From Cercis canadensis (lineage: Eukaryota; Streptophyta; Magnoliopsida; Fabales; Fabaceae), in NCBI GenBank assembly GCA_003255065.1, contig QAOA01007962.1, positions 655,229-719,228 on the forward strand: a stretch of DNA of 64,000 bases, written 5' to 3'. Positions 33,607 through 46,926 of this stretch are shown piece by piece. A model generated the notes under the pieces. It was not told the DNA's origin, made no database searches, and saw only the letters and a program-made list of their open reading frames with translations. The position numbers and the translations under genes were made by a program. Positions within the stretch are counted from its first letter, which is position 1. Each line of letters opens with the position of its first letter.

Positions 33607-35038
33607 TGATGAACACACTTTTTATATAGTAGTTATCCCTCATATTTAGTCTTTTAAACCTCTTTTGAGCTTAATTGAGTAGGCTTGTGCCTCATTTCAT
33701 GACTTTGGATCCATTTGTGCCTAATTGCATTTTTCAGCAATATTGAGCATTTTATGCTGTCTCTGTGTTTCATGCATATCTTTAGTTCTGAATGTCTACA
33801 AATTTCGAGTGATACCTTGTAGGAAATCTGAGAGAATTATCTACAACTTTCATTCAGGGCTCCGAAGCCAATTCGGACGTCCAGAAGGTCATATGCAGCC
33901 TTGAAGCCAGAGAAGAGATGTTGTCGCAGGATCCTGACCCACATGCCGTGTTTGGACCATAAATTGCGATTTAGGTATCTTATGGACTTGAAACTGGTCC
34001 CATTGGAAAGCTAACAGAAAGAGCTTCAATTGTTATGAAGACTAGTTTACCAGATTTTATATTTAAGATGGTCTTATTTGCTGTCGAAGCTGGCTGATGG
34101 TTCCAGAAACCTGTTGGCACTTAAATGGGCCTAACTTCCTCATGACAAGTCCAAATGAGCCCAAACCAAAGCCCAATGAAAGCTAAGGCCCATGGGAATA
34201 AGTGTGCCCTAAGGGCAATTTGGGTGTGCATGTATTTTTGGAGGTCTATATGTTCAGAAAGGGGCAGCCAAAATTCATATTAGACACTTAGGATATTTTA
34301 GAGAGCTTTTGAAGTTTTCTTAGTCTTTAAGTTTTCTCTCTAAATATTTTGTAAGAACTTGGCTTCTCTTGTTCATGGAGGGCTAAATCATCAAATCAAT
34401 CCAAGTTTTGGCTGTTCTGATTATTGATTCTGAGATTATGTGTTGTTGTTATTCATTTAGTTGTTAATCAAGTTCTTTCAATCCTCTGAAATATTCTGTT
34501 TGAATTGCTTAAATTCGGATTTAGATTATTCATGTGTTGATTGCTTAATTGCATGTGATAAAAGAGGATTGTATGGTTAATTAATGGTTCTAAGCTTTTG
34601 GACTGATTAATTACCTTTGGCTAGATTCTGGACTTAGGTTAAACTGGACTTGAATGTTTACTTAATTCATTTAGTCTTAGTTGATCTGAATTCTAGTTAC
34701 TTAACTAGTAGATATCCATAGAAGACTAAGAGGCTTCTTGATGTTTTCTAAAGCCAAGAACAAGATTAATAATTGAATGAATAATTGGAAATCAATGATG
34801 GATTAAAATCAGAATCAGTTGGACTTGGATTGGTTGTTTTCCCTAAAGTTTACCACTTATAATTAATTTTTGTTAATCACTAAAACAAACAAAACCCCCT
34901 CTGTTTATATGTTTCTTAAATCTGATTCACTAAATAGAATAATCCTTTGGTTCGACCTAGGGTTGCCTTATGCTACAAGTAGCTTAGGTAAACCGACCTT
35001 AAACTTTCACTAATTTGAGGAGCCTCGGCAGCTCATCA
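33607..35038 (+). mobile_element. Athila-type solo LTR
   Basis: It starts TGATGAACACAC and ends GCAGCTCATCA (1432 bases). The flanking bases AATGA and AATGT form a near-perfect 5-base duplication. It aligns in plus orientation with the reverse complement of the LTRs at 35689 and 45471, for example GGATCCTGACCCRCATGC, TGGACTTGAAACTGGTCCCA and 'ggaaagctaa'. So it is a related but clearly diverged family member, in the opposite orientation. There is no internal sequence. Confidence 0.87.
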
Positions 35039-35688
35039 AATGTTAACAAATAATCTTGCTTATCACTAACCTTAATGTGTTTGTTCAAGTGTTTATTCTA
35101 AGTGAACAGGTTAAATGATAAATTTAGGTATAAGACACAACCAGTTTCTTAGTTCAAAGAACCATCTCGAAAGTTCAAGAACTGGATCCATCTGTTAATA
35201 TGAAAGCCCCAAAATTCGTGGACCAACCAAGACTGAAGCCTAATTCGTCTGGACTAGTTATTGAACATTGGAGACGTTGGAAGGAAGCTCATTTGAGGAA
35301 TTTGAAATAGAGAAGAATCGGCAACAAGAAAGGAAACAAGTGCTATATAAGGAAATTATTAGAAAGGATGAGATTATTTCTCAATCAGAGATATGATCTC
35401 AAATCAGGTCATTAAAGCCTCAAATCAAGCAAGCAAAATCCTAGCACATTGGCAGCAGTCATCTCAACCTTCAGCTACAAATTTTGAAGACCCAAGATTT
35501 GGAAAATAAGAGAAGAGAATCCATTGAATCACTCAAAGAAAAAGCTCTGTGTCATAAACTAGTTATCTATCTATTCTACCAACTCTGTACTACTTGTGTG
35601 TAAATCCTTTGAGAGAGTTGTAAACTTCTGGGTGCCATATTCTTTCGGCAATTTGTAACATATTTCATTAGGAAATCCGGGGAGTGAC

Positions 35689-37121
35689 TGATTGATGTTG
35701 TCGCTTAACTAATTAAATTAAACCGAATCCCCTAATAGGAATGCAATAGATAGCATGATCCGGGTTTGTCTCACAAGGAATGCAATGTGTAATCAATAAT
35801 TTCAAGTTAAAAATAGGGGATTTTTGAAACAAGATTATAATAGTAAATTGCAGAATTAAACAAAGATTAATGTAGTTGATTAAAGACGTAACCTAGCTAG
35901 ACATCCATCAAAAACCAGTTTGATTCATCCTAGATTAACATGAGTGATTAAGTCTTAATGTAGCAATGCTAATTGAGTTTAATCACAACCGAAATCTCTA
36001 ATTGTGACTAATTATTCCTACTAAGTTATCACTTAGAATTTGATTAACCACATACAATCACTAATCTTATAATCACAAAGACTAAGCAGTTAGTGATTGA
36101 TCTAAAAACCGAACATCAATTAACATAGCATAGCTTCTTTGAATTCTAACCACAGATTAAAGACTGATCAATCTAAACTATATTTCTTACTTCAATATCC
36201 ATATAAATCACAAAGATCTCCATGAATTCATACAAAAATTAAAGCAAGACAGAAATTCAAAGAAGAAGAAATTGCATTAAGTTTAATCCAATTAAGAACA
36301 TAATCTCAAAATCAAAACCGAATTTAATCAGGAGTCTAACTTGGTTACAAAGATTCTACTCCTCCATGGTAATGAAATCCAAGCTCCAATGGAGAAGTGC
36401 AATCATAAATCAAAGAGCTTCAGAATTTTTAAGAGAGAAAATAAAAGCTACCTAGTCTAGCAATGATAACTCGTCTACCTCCTTTCTCTTCTTATAACTT
36501 CCTAAATTTCATGCACATCTAATTTACCCATAACCTAGTTTAAATCTCTGGACCTCAGCTTCAAATGGGCTCCGGTTTGGGCCTAATTGGGCCTGAATTG
36601 AGGAAGATAAGCCCATTTAAGTCCATCTAGGTCCATATAGGTCTCTGGACTAATCAGCCATTTTCAACATGAAATAAGACCATCTTAACTTCATAACAAT
36701 TGAAGCCATGCGCCTTAGCTTTCCAATGGGACCAGTTTCAAGTCCATACAACATGTACAACACAAGTTATGGTCCAAACACTACATGCGGGTCAGGATCC
36801 AGCAGCAGCAACTCTACTCTGACTTCCAGGTTAAATTTGATCCACTGAATTTCTAAATTGGCTTTGGAGGTCTGAATGAAATTTGTAGATAATCCTCTTA
36901 GCTTTCCTACAATACAAGAATCATAATTTTTAGACATCCAAAACTAAAGATATACCCGAAATTCAGAATAGTGTCAAAACCCTAATAATGCTAAAAAATA
37001 CACTTAAGCTCAATTTGAACCTAATTAATGAAATATGACCCAAGCCTAATCAAATAAGCCCAAAATAGGATTAGGAGGTTAAAAATGGGAATTAATTAAT
37101 ATATAAAAATATTGTTCATCA
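35689..37121 (-). repeat. Athila-type 3' LTR (left on +)
   Basis: On the plus strand it starts TGATTGATGTTGTCGC and ends ATTGTTCATCA. It aligns throughout with 45471-46926. Confidence 0.93.
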
Positions 37122-38740
37122 AATCCCCCCACACTTATCCTTTGCACGTCCCGGGCAAACTAGAGTTAAAACTAGGAAATAAGGAAAACAACTAAGAGTT
37201 CATTTCCCAACAACAATTTTCAAGAATGCTAAAGTTAGGTGAGCAAGAAGAATAATCAAGAATTTAAAAGAATCAAAACAATCATAAATCTATTTCTTGC
37301 ACTTTCAATCAACAAGCATGGTGAATTCAAATGAAGTGAAGAACTAAGAAAGATAAAACCTCACACAAGATATATTCTCAATCCCTCAAGTGTTTAAGGG
37401 GGTTATTGTTTCACTCAAATCACATCATGACAATTTACACTACCATAAGCTTGCTTATTTTCTAATCTCCACTACTTTAAACACATGCATGCACAAATCA
37501 GAAGGACTTTATTTAAGGATGTAATAGGGCCAAGGACTAAGGGAAAAGAAAGAATGAAATATGGATATGACAAATTAAAATCAAAGAGAGCATGAGAACA
37601 TTAGGAATGATGAGTCAAAACCAACACTAAGCACAAAAATACACCCAAAAGCTCTATGTAATTTTCTTTACACACTTCTTTTTCTTTGGAAGGCAAACCA
37701 CTACTTTTATTCTCTTTTTCTTTACATTTTCTTTTTCTGATTTTTTTTTTAAAACAGAATTTTCTTTTCTTTTTTCTTTTGGCTAACATTTCTTTGTCTT
37801 TACATTTCATATAGCCACTTTCCTTCAAATTTCACAAATCCTCCCCCCCACACTTAGAACTTTGTCCGTCCTGGACAAATAGAACTCATCAATTGATCAA
37901 CCAATGCTTTCATACTCCCTAAGGTAGATAGAAACATGGTTTTACAAAATTTGCAATGAGCTAAATGAAAGAATGGAAAAAATAGGCTTAAGGGGAAAAT
38001 CAAGGGAAATGATATTAGGAAGGCTATTTGACTATCTAGCTAGAAAGAAGAAAAGATGGCCTTCATCACATTCATGCATGCAAATGACAATGTAGTCTCA
38101 AAAAGAAGCAAAACAAGTTCTAGAGCAACAAACATCATGAGCACAATGCACACAAGAAAGGAATATAGAATGACAATAGGTTCAAAAACTCACTAGGTAT
38201 GCTCCATCAAACTTAATCCATCACATTAAATTTTATCACCAAATTAGCTAACTAAAAGATGCAAAAATCTATTCAACCATGCTAGAAACTTCAAAATGAC
38301 AATTGCTTCAAGCTCATAAATTCTACAATTCTCAAAGTGCTATGGAAAATGCAAAAAGGAAATGTGGAAAGATGAGTAGAATGAGAGTAAAGCAAAACAA
38401 CAAAACATAATGGAAAACAACTAGGAAAAAGGTGGGACAGCGAATCAAGAAAGGATATCGAACCAGAATTCTGCACAGAAGCTCAAGAAGAAGCGTGAAC
38501 AGAATCTGGAACATGTTGAACCACACCAAAACAACAATCAGAGAAGGGAAGAATAACAGAAAACACAAAACAGACACGTAAAACAGAACCAACAAACAGA
38601 ATTAAAAATATCAACAAAACAAAACTAAACAACAAGAACAGAAAATTAACATAATCCGAAAGAACAACAAAAACAGAAACATAATCCGCAAGAACAACAA
38701 AAACAGAAACATAATCCGAAAGAACTCCCCTGAAGCTCAA
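37122..38740 (-). other. Athila-type 3' non-coding region
   Basis: Between the pol stop (38741) and the 3' LTR. Next to the LTR the minus strand reads AAGTGTGGGGGGATT, a good polypurine tract (37122-37136). A similar GGGGGG-containing stretch is at about 37840-37855. Near 38640-38725 there are three tandem copies of a roughly 36-base unit containing 'gaaacataatccg'. Athila elements can carry an env-like ORF in this place; none is readable here. Confidence 0.7.
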
Positions 38741-41700
38741 TCAAGTCGGGTAGATGGCATCACTCAAAGCCATTTCCTTAACCAAACTCTCATCTCCACC
38801 ATGGAACTTCTTAAGTCGATGTCCATTGACCTTAAAGGTCCTCCCCGTAGTCACATCTCGGATTTCAACTGCACCATAAGCAAAAATATTAGTGACAACA
38901 AAGGGTCCCTCTCATCGGGATCTCAATTTACGTGGCCACAACTTAAGACGAGAGTTGTATAGAAGCACTTTCTCCCCCACTTGGAATTCCTTCCGAAGGA
39001 TCAACTTATCATGAAAGGCCTTAGTCTTCTCTTTGTACAACCGAGAGTTCTCATAGGCCTCTAATCTGAGTTCCTCTAACTCTTGAAGTTGTAACTTCCT
39101 CTCGACTCCTGCTAGTCCTATGTCCATGTTGCAAGCCCTAACTGCCCAATACGCCTGATGCTCTAACTCCACTAGTAAGTGACATGCCTTCCCAAAGACA
39201 AACCTATAAGGCGACATGCCTATAGGTGTCTCGTAAGTGGTCTGATATGCCCATAAATCATCCTCCAACCTCTTACTCCAATCCTTTCTATCCGGCCTCA
39301 CAGTTTTCTCCAAAATTCTCTTAACCTCTCGATTAAAGACTTCGGCTTGGCCATTCGTCTGAGGATGGTAAGGGGTGGAAGTCTTGTGGAAAACTCAATA
39401 CTTGCTCAGCAAGGTCTTCATGTGCCGGTTGCAGAAGTGTGATTCTTGATCACTGATGATCCCTCTGGGTATGCCAAACCTGTAAAAGATATGTGATCTA
39501 ACAAACTCGACAACCACATGAGAATCATCAGTCCTGGTGGGAATAGCCTCTACCCACTTGGAAACATAATCCACAGCCAACAGAATATAAACAAAGCCAA
39601 AGGAAACAGGAAATGGACCCATAAAATCAATACCCCAAACATCAAAAAGCTCACAGAATAACAAAGGTTGTTGGGGCATCTCATTCTTACGAGTTATATT
39701 CCCTAATTTTTGGCATTACTCACAAGATTTATAAAAGGCTTATGCATCATGAAACAAAGTGGACCAATATAGACCAGAATCTAATACTTTCCTAGCTGTT
39801 CTTTGAGGACCAAAATGGCCTCCACATGCATAGGAATGACAGAAAGTAAGCACAGAATGGAACTCATGGTTAGGCATACATCTCCTAATTATCTGATAAC
39901 TACAAAATCTCCACAAATAAGGATCATCCCACACATAATATTTAGCCCCACTCTTAAATTTATCAATCTGTGCACGTGTGAGGTATGCAGGCAAAGCATG
40001 AGCAACTAGATAATTAACAATATCAGCAAACTAGGGAAACTCACCATGCAGCCCTAAAAGCTGCTCGTCAAGGAATAAATCCTGAATTTGAAACTGCTCA
40101 TCAGAATCTCTCTCGATCCGGCTCAGGTGGTCAGCAACCACATTCTCTACTCCACTCCTATCTTTAATCTCAAGGTTGAACTCTTGGAGAAGGAGCATCC
40201 ATCTGATCAATCTGGGTTTGGCATCTGGTTTCTTCAGGAGGAACTTGAGTGCTGCATGGTCAGAAAAAATCACCACATGAGAACAAAGTAAGTAAGATCT
40301 AAATTTATCTAAAGCAAAGACAATTGCTAAAAGCTCTTTCTCGGTTGTGGTGTAGTTCGCTTGGGCAGAATCAAGTGCCCTCGAGGCATAGTAAATCACA
40401 TGATGGGCCTTACAAACCCTCTGGGCAAGGACTGCTCCTACTGCGTAGTTGGATGCATCACACATCAACTCAAATAGTAGAGTCCAGTCGGGAGGTCGAA
40501 TGATGGGAGTAGAAGTGAGAGCCTTTTTGAGGTGATCAAATGCATCCTTGCAAGGCTGGCTGAAAATGAAATCCACATCCTTTTGCAGCAGGTTGGACAT
40601 CAGGACAACAATCTTGCTGAAATCACGAATGAAGCGCCGGTAGAATCCTGCATGACCAAGAAATGAACGAACTTCCCGCACGCATGCGAGGTAAGACAAA
40701 GAAGAAATAACATCAATCTTAGTAGGATCTACCTCTAAGCCTTTGCTAGAAACTACATGTCCTAGGACTATACCTTGTTCTACCATAAAATGACACTTTT
40801 CAAAATTCAGAACAAAATTAGTCTCTATACACCTATGCAAAACTCTAGACAAGTTATATAGGCAGTCATCAAAGGAAGAGCCATATACAGTAAAATCATC
40901 CATGAATACCTCCATACAATGCTCTATAAAATCAGAAAATATACTAATCATGCAATGTTGGAAGGTACCTGGGGCATTGCAAAGACCAAATGACATTCGC
41001 CGGTATGCAAAGGTGCCGAAGGGGCAGGTAAAGGTGGTCTTTTCGTGATCCTCCGGTGCAATGTGAATCTGGAAATAACCAGTGAATCCATCCAGAAAGC
41101 AATAGTAAGACTTTCCTGCCAGCCGCTCTAACATCTGATCAATAAATAGAAGTGGGTAATGATCCTTGCGGGTAGCCTAATTAAGCCGTCTGTAATCAAT
41201 ACAAACCCTTCAGCTATTCTGAACTTGAGTGGGAATGAGCTCATCATGCTAGTTTTTCACCACTGTCAATCCCGACTTCTTTGGAACAACTTGCACTGGG
41301 CTCACCCACTTGCTATCTGAGATTGGGTAAATAATTCCAGCTTGAAGAAGCTTGGTTATCTCTTTCTTGACCACATCCAAAATCAGTGGATTGAGTCTCC
41401 TTTGTGGCTGCCTTACTGCCTTAGCATCTTCCTCAAGTAGAATTCTGTGCATGCAGGTAGAAGGACTGATGCCAGGTATATCTGCCAGTGTCCACCCAAT
41501 TGCCTTCTTGTTCATTCTCAGAATGTGCAACAACCTTGCCTCTTGCTCAAGTTGAAGGTTCTTGGCAATAATAACTGGCAGCTGTTCATTCTCCTCTAAA
41601 AATGCATAAGTCAAATGCTCAGGGAGGGGTTTAAGCTCCAGTTTGGGTGGCTGCTCTATGGAAGGAAGTAAGGTCTTGGCTGCAGCCTCTAGTGCATAAA

Positions 41701-44344
41701 TCTCCCCCTCACACTTGGCATCAACTGCCACTGCAGGATCATCAACTACTCCATCAACTACTTCAATAGCCTCTGTGATAGAATCATTACTCTCTAAAAA
41801 TTCAGTAATTCCTAAGCAAACATAGCGAATAGAATCACTATCACAGTCACAACAAATTGAATCATCCAAGAACAGCAATTCAGGGGGTTCAGAGGGAAGA
41901 CTATCATCAACCTCATCAACTAACTCATCAATAATATCAATGCAGTAAACAGAATGGTCTTCCATGGGATATCTCATGGCATCAAGGATATTAAACTGCA
42001 CTATACTATCACCAAACTCCATTAAAAGAGTTACAGAATGGACATCTATCTTGGTTCTAGCAGTCTTAAGGAAAGGTCTCCAAAGGATGATTGGATTCTT
42101 GCTGTTTGTTGATTCACCCTCCATGTTTAGGATGTAGAAGTCAGCAGGGAAAAATAACTCATTAACCAGAACTAGTACATCCCCAATCAGGCCTGCAGGG
42201 TATGCATTGCTTCTGTTTGCTAGTTGGATCACCACTCCTGTTGGCTGCAAGGGTCCCAATCCAAGTGAATGAAAAATTGACTTGGGCATGACATTGATAG
42301 AAGCTCCAAGGTCCAACATAGCATCCTCAAACTTACAGTTTCTAATGACACAAGGTATGGTAAAAGTTCCAGGATCTTGGCATTTCTTAGGCATAGGTTG
42401 AATGAGGGCAGAAACATTCTGGCCCATACTGACCTGTTCATTGCCCTTTAACTTCCTCTTGTGAGTGCACAACTCCTTCAAGAACCTTGCATACTTTGGA
42501 ATCTACTTGATTGCCTCTAACAGTGGAATGTTAATTTCAACTCTCCTAAATGTCTCCAAAGGTTCCCTTTCTTTCTCTGTCTCATCCAAATTTTTGGATT
42601 GAAGGACTCTCTGTGGGAAAGGCAGAGGAACAGAATGAGTGTTCTTATGCTGTTGTAGCATCTCTGGAGTGCTAGAGTTAGAACTACTAGGGTCAACAAC
42701 AGGCTTATCTTGCACATTTGGCTTGCTTTGACCATTGCTAGAATGGTTGGCTGTAGGTGCAGGGGTAGGGTCAGGAATTTCCTTACCACTCCTAAGGGTG
42801 ATTGAATTCACATTCTTCCCAATTGGATTAGGAACTGTTTGAGAGGGAAGGTTACCAGAACCTTGAGCTTGTAGTTGACTAATGGATGAAGCCAATTGGC
42901 CAATTTGAGTCTCCAAATTCTGAATGGTAGCTCCAGTGCTCTACTGGAATTAGAGGTTATTGGCTACTAATTGTTTCATAAGCTCTTCTAGGTTAGGTGT
43001 AGATTGGTTAGAAGTGGAAGCTTGCTGGTTGGCAGGATGGAAAAGTTGTCTGTTTTGAAAGTTTGATGGTCTATTTTGGTATGACTGGTAAGGCTGAGGA
43101 TTAGGTTGCTGTTGTGGTTGCATGTTATTGTCATATCTCAAGTTTGGATGGTCTCTCCAACCAGGGTTATATGTGGTAGAGAAAGAGTCATGTCTTGGTT
43201 GGTGAGGCTGGTAGTACTGAGATTGGGAATACTGAGGCTTGTTGAAAAAAATATTGGCTACAGCTGTTGTTTGGTTAGGGAAGGCAGAGATTTCCTCTTG
43301 AAGGGTAGGACAAACATCAGTGCAATAGGAAGAACAAGAACATATGCCACAAACTCGGATTGGTTGCACTGGCTGCACTTGTGGCATGGCTGGCTGTTGA
43401 TGTTTTCCCATGGCTAATTGTCTCACCAATGAGGTTAACTCATCAAGCCTATGTTCCATCTTTTGTTGGTCAGCAGGATGCACATTAACCTCATTGACCC
43501 CTCTATTGGCAGAATGCATCCTAGTGCCAAACTGTTGGGAATTGGCAGCCATATTAGAGATCAAATCCCTAGCTGCAGCAAGTGTCTTATCCACTAATGC
43601 TCCTCCACTAACAGAATCAATATTGCTCCTCTCCATAGGCATTAGACCCTCATAAAAATATTGAATTAAGAGTTGGTCACTAATTTGATGGTGGGGACAA
43701 CTTGAGCACAACCTATTGAACCTTTCCCAGTATTCATGCAAGGTCTCTCCTGGAAGCTGCTTTATACCACAAATGTCCTTTCTAAGTGCAGCAGTCCTAG
43801 AGGCAGGGTAAAACTTCTCCAAAAAGAGTCTCTTTATCCCATTCCAATTTGTCACTGAGCCTTGTGAGAGATAGTAGAGCCAATCCTTTGCAGCATCCGC
43901 AAGGGAAAAAAGAAGTGCCCTCAATTTAATGTCCTCCTTAGAAACTCCTTGTGGCTTCATTGTTGAACAAACCACATGAAATCTAGGCAACAAGTGTATC
44001 AATCCAGACTTGAGTTCAAAAGAATCATCTAACTTAGGGTATTAGATGCCTAAAGGTTGGTATGTCACATCTGGGGCAGCAAGCTCCTTAAGAGTCCTAC
44101 GTCTAACATGCATATCATTATGTCCAGCCCTATTGGCAGCATCATTAACAATATGATCCACATTATCATCTATGTTATGGTCAGCCATGTTGTCAATAGA
44201 ATTATGAACAACAGGATTAACAACAACAGGATTAAGAATAGGATCAACAACTACTCTTCTCCTAGCTTGTCTATGTCGGCTATGAAATGTTTTATCAATC
44301 TCACAATCAATATCATATAAATCATTGCAAGAAGACCGAGTCAT
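38741..44344 (-). pseudogene. Athila-type gag-pol polyprotein, one frame with in-frame stops
   Basis: One minus-strand frame of 1868 codons runs from MTRSSCNDLYDIDCE (44344) to the stop at 38741 with no frameshift. Gag has LRALLFSLADAAKDWLYYLS, FYPASRTAALRKDICGIKQL and LHEYWERFNRLCSSCPHHQI. A Cys-rich segment CGICSCSSYCTDVC is seen (near 43340), where a His may have been lost, and then LRSGKEI. Protease has MLDLGASINVMPKSIF. Reverse transcriptase (about 41400-40500) has the catalytic FMDDFTVYG, RNase H has CDASNYAVGAVLAQ and DHLSR. Integrase (39994-38912) has [11 protein letters not shown] and [20 protein letters not shown]. Stops lie near 44042, 42950, 42503, 41249, 41200-41150, 40031, 39740, 39725, 39395 and 38912. 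Several look like CAA/CAG to TAA/TAG or TGG to TGA/TAG changes, consistent with decay of methylated cytosines. Confidence 0.93.
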
Positions 44345-44426
44345 ACATCATGCACACAAGGTTGACAAAATGCCAAAACACACTAAAACAGGAACACAAC
44401 ACAGAAACACAGAAATAGGGACAGAA

Positions 44427-44870
44427 AATGGCTAAAACAGAAGGTAATCGACAGAAAGTAATCAGCAGAAAGTAATTGACAGAAAGTAATCAGTAGAAAG
44501 TAAACGACATAAAGTAATTAACAGAAAGTAATTAGCAGAAAGTAAACGACATAAAGTAATTAACAGAAAGTAAATGACAAAAATTAAATGACAGAAAGTA
44601 ATCGACAAAAATTAAATGATATAAAGTAAATGACAGAAAGTAATCGACAGAAATTAAATGACAGAAATTAAACGACAGAAAGTAATTGACAGAAATTAAT
44701 CGACAAAAATTAAATGACAAAAAGTAAATGACATAAAGTAATCGACAAAAATTAAATGACAGAAAGTAAATGACATAAAGTAAATGACAGAAATTAAACG
44801 ACAAAAAGTAAATGACAAAAGGTAAATGACAAAAAGTAAATATGATAAAGTAAATGACAGAAAGTAATCC
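44427..44870 (-). repeat. 14-base tandem repeat in the Athila-type leader
   Basis: About 30 imperfect copies of a 14-base unit like GACAGAAAGTAATC, alternating variants with AAATGACATAAAGT. It lies between the gag start and the primer-binding site. The open frames here (44532-44804, 44696-44890) merely reflect the repeat, with a 14-residue period, and are not genes. Confidence 0.85.
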
Positions 44871-45445
44871 GAATTTAACAATGCAATCAATTCAAGGAAT
44901 CAACTAATTTAAGCCAAAATAAAGGAAAAACAAGGGGGAAATTTAACCAAATTACCAAAATTCATACAGGGGACTTGAATTGCACTAAAATACACTAAAA
45001 CAGAATTAACACACACAGGGTGACAGAATTGCACTAAAATGGAAACACACAAAATGCACTAAATAAAGGCAAAAAGAGACCAAAATAACACTAGTTGACT
45101 CATCTAAACATTTTTTAAAATTTTTCTACCACCAAAGGGTGAAATTTGAGACTAAATGGAACTCAAAAATCAAATAAAAAATCTTTAAAAAATGGAAAAG
45201 TGGTCACAACAATGGAATTTGGCTTAAAAACGCAGACCTCACAGCCAAAGGTTGTGAATATTGATTGTTGACCCCTTTTTCCTTCAACTGACCAAGTTTC
45301 AGGTCAATCGGAACAAAATATTTTGGCCGGAGTAGTACATGCGAAAATTAGTGAATCAAGCCAAAATGCAAGGAAAACAAGGGGGAAATGGGAGCAAATG
45401 ACTAGAATTCACACAATGAACTTAAAATCATCAACTAACATTAAC
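44871..45445 (-). other. Athila-type leader, non-repeat part
   Basis: A-rich leader between the tandem repeat and the primer-binding site, with no coding region seen. Confidence 0.6.
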
Positions 45446-45449
45446 AGTC

Positions 45450-45467
45450 CCCGGCAATGGCGCCAAA
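45450..45467 (-). promoter_or_regulatory. Athila-type primer-binding site
   Basis: On the minus strand TGGCGCCATTGCCGGGGA lies three bases inside the 5' LTR. It is the complement of a tRNA-Asp 3' end with one change (GTT to ATT). This primer choice is characteristic of Athila and some Tat elements. Confidence 0.85.
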
Positions 45468-45470
45468 ATT

Positions 45471-46926
45471 TGATTGATGTTGTCTCTTAACCAATTAAAT
45501 TAAACCGAATCCCCTAATTAGAATGCAATAGAGGGCATAATCCGGGTTTGTCTCACAAGGAATGCAATGTGTAATCAATAATTTCAAGTTAAAAATAGGG
45601 AATTTTTTAAACAAGATTATGATAGTAAATTGCAGAATTAAACAAAGATTAATGTAGTTGATTAAAGGCGTAACCTAGCTAGACATCCATCAAAAACCGG
45701 TTTGATTCATCCTAGATTAACATGAGTGATTAAATCTTAATGTAGCAATGCTAATTGAGTTTAATCACAACCAAAATCTCTAATTGTGACTAATTATTCC
45801 TACTAAGTTATTACTTAGAATTCGATTAACCACATACAATCACTAATCTTGTAATCACATAGACTAAGCAATTAATGATTAATCTAAAAACCGAACATCA
45901 ATTAATATAGCATAGCTTCTTTGAATTCTAACCACAGATTAAAGATTGATCAATCTAAATTCTATTTCTTACTTCAATATCCATATAAATCACAAAGATC
46001 TCCATGAATTCATACAAAGATTAAAGCAAGTTAGAAATTCAAAGAAGAAGAAATTGCATTAAGTTTAATCCAATTAAGAACATAATCTCAAAATCAAAAC
46101 CAAATTTAATCAGGAGTCTAACTTGGTTACAAGGATTCTACTCCTCCATGGTCATGAAATCCAAGCTCCAATGGAGAAGTGCAGTCATAAATCAAAGAGC
46201 TCCAAACTTTTCAAGAGAGGAAACAAAAGCTGCCTAGTCTAGAATTGATAACTCGTCTGCCTCCTTTCTCTTTTTATAACTTCCTAACTTTCATGCACAC
46301 CTAATTTACCCCTAACCTAGTTTAAACCTCTGGACCTCAGCTTCAAATGGGCTCCGGTTTGGGCCTAATTGGGCCTGAATTGAGGAAGTTAAGCCCATTT
46401 AAGTCCATCTAGGTCCATATAGGTCTCTGGACTAATCAGCCATTTTCGACAGGAAATAAGACCATCTTAACTTCATAAATTGTTGAACCGCCGTTCATAA
46501 AAATTTAGACCATACTCCTTAGCTTTCTAATGGGACTGGTTTTAAGTCCATACGACATGTACAACACAAGTTATGGTCCAAACACTGCATGCGGGTCAGG
46601 ATCCAGCGGCAGCAACTCTACTCTGAATTCCGGGTTAAATTTGATCCACCTAACGTCTAAATTGGCCTTGGAGGTCTGAATTAAAGTTGTAGATAATCCT
46701 CTTAGCTTTCCTACAAGGCAAGAATCACAATTTTTAGACATCCAAAACTAAAGATATACCCAAAATACAGAATAGTGTCAAAACCCTAATAATGCTGAAA
46801 AAACACACTTAAGCCCAATTCGAACCTAATTAATAAAATATGACCCAAGCCCAATCAAATAAGCCCAAAATAGGATGAGGAGGTTAAAAATGGGGATTAA
46901 TTAATATATAAAAATACTGTTCATCA
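45471..46926 (-). repeat. Athila-type 5' LTR (right on +)
   Basis: On the plus strand it starts TGATTGATGTTGTCTC and ends ACTGTTCATCA. It has the same organisation as the left LTR apart from the extra bases near 46480. Confidence 0.93.

Larger units (their letters stand above)
35689..46926 (-). mobile_element. Athila-type Gypsy retrotransposon, full length
   Basis: LTRs are 35689-37121 (1433 bases) and 45471-46926 (1456 bases). The primer-binding site is TGGCGCCATTGCCGGGGA on the minus strand, the tRNA-Asp type used by Athila elements. A purine tract lies next to the left LTR. The target duplication is GTGAC (35684-35688) and CTGAC (46927-46931), one mismatch. The polyprotein is on the minus strand (44344 to 38741). 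Over the first 450 bases the LTRs differ at about 5% of positions by eye, so it is among the youngest insertions here. It sits in the 3' LTR of Copia-B. The right LTR has an insertion of about 25 bases near 46480 that the left one lacks. Confidence 0.93.

Noticed and set aside
44427-44870. CRISPR-like array
   Set aside because: Contiguous short units without unique spacers, inside a plant retrotransposon leader; CRISPR is not expected in a plant nucleus.
44532-44890. Open frames with 14-residue periodic sequence
   Set aside because: They mirror the 14-base tandem repeat of the Athila-type leader.
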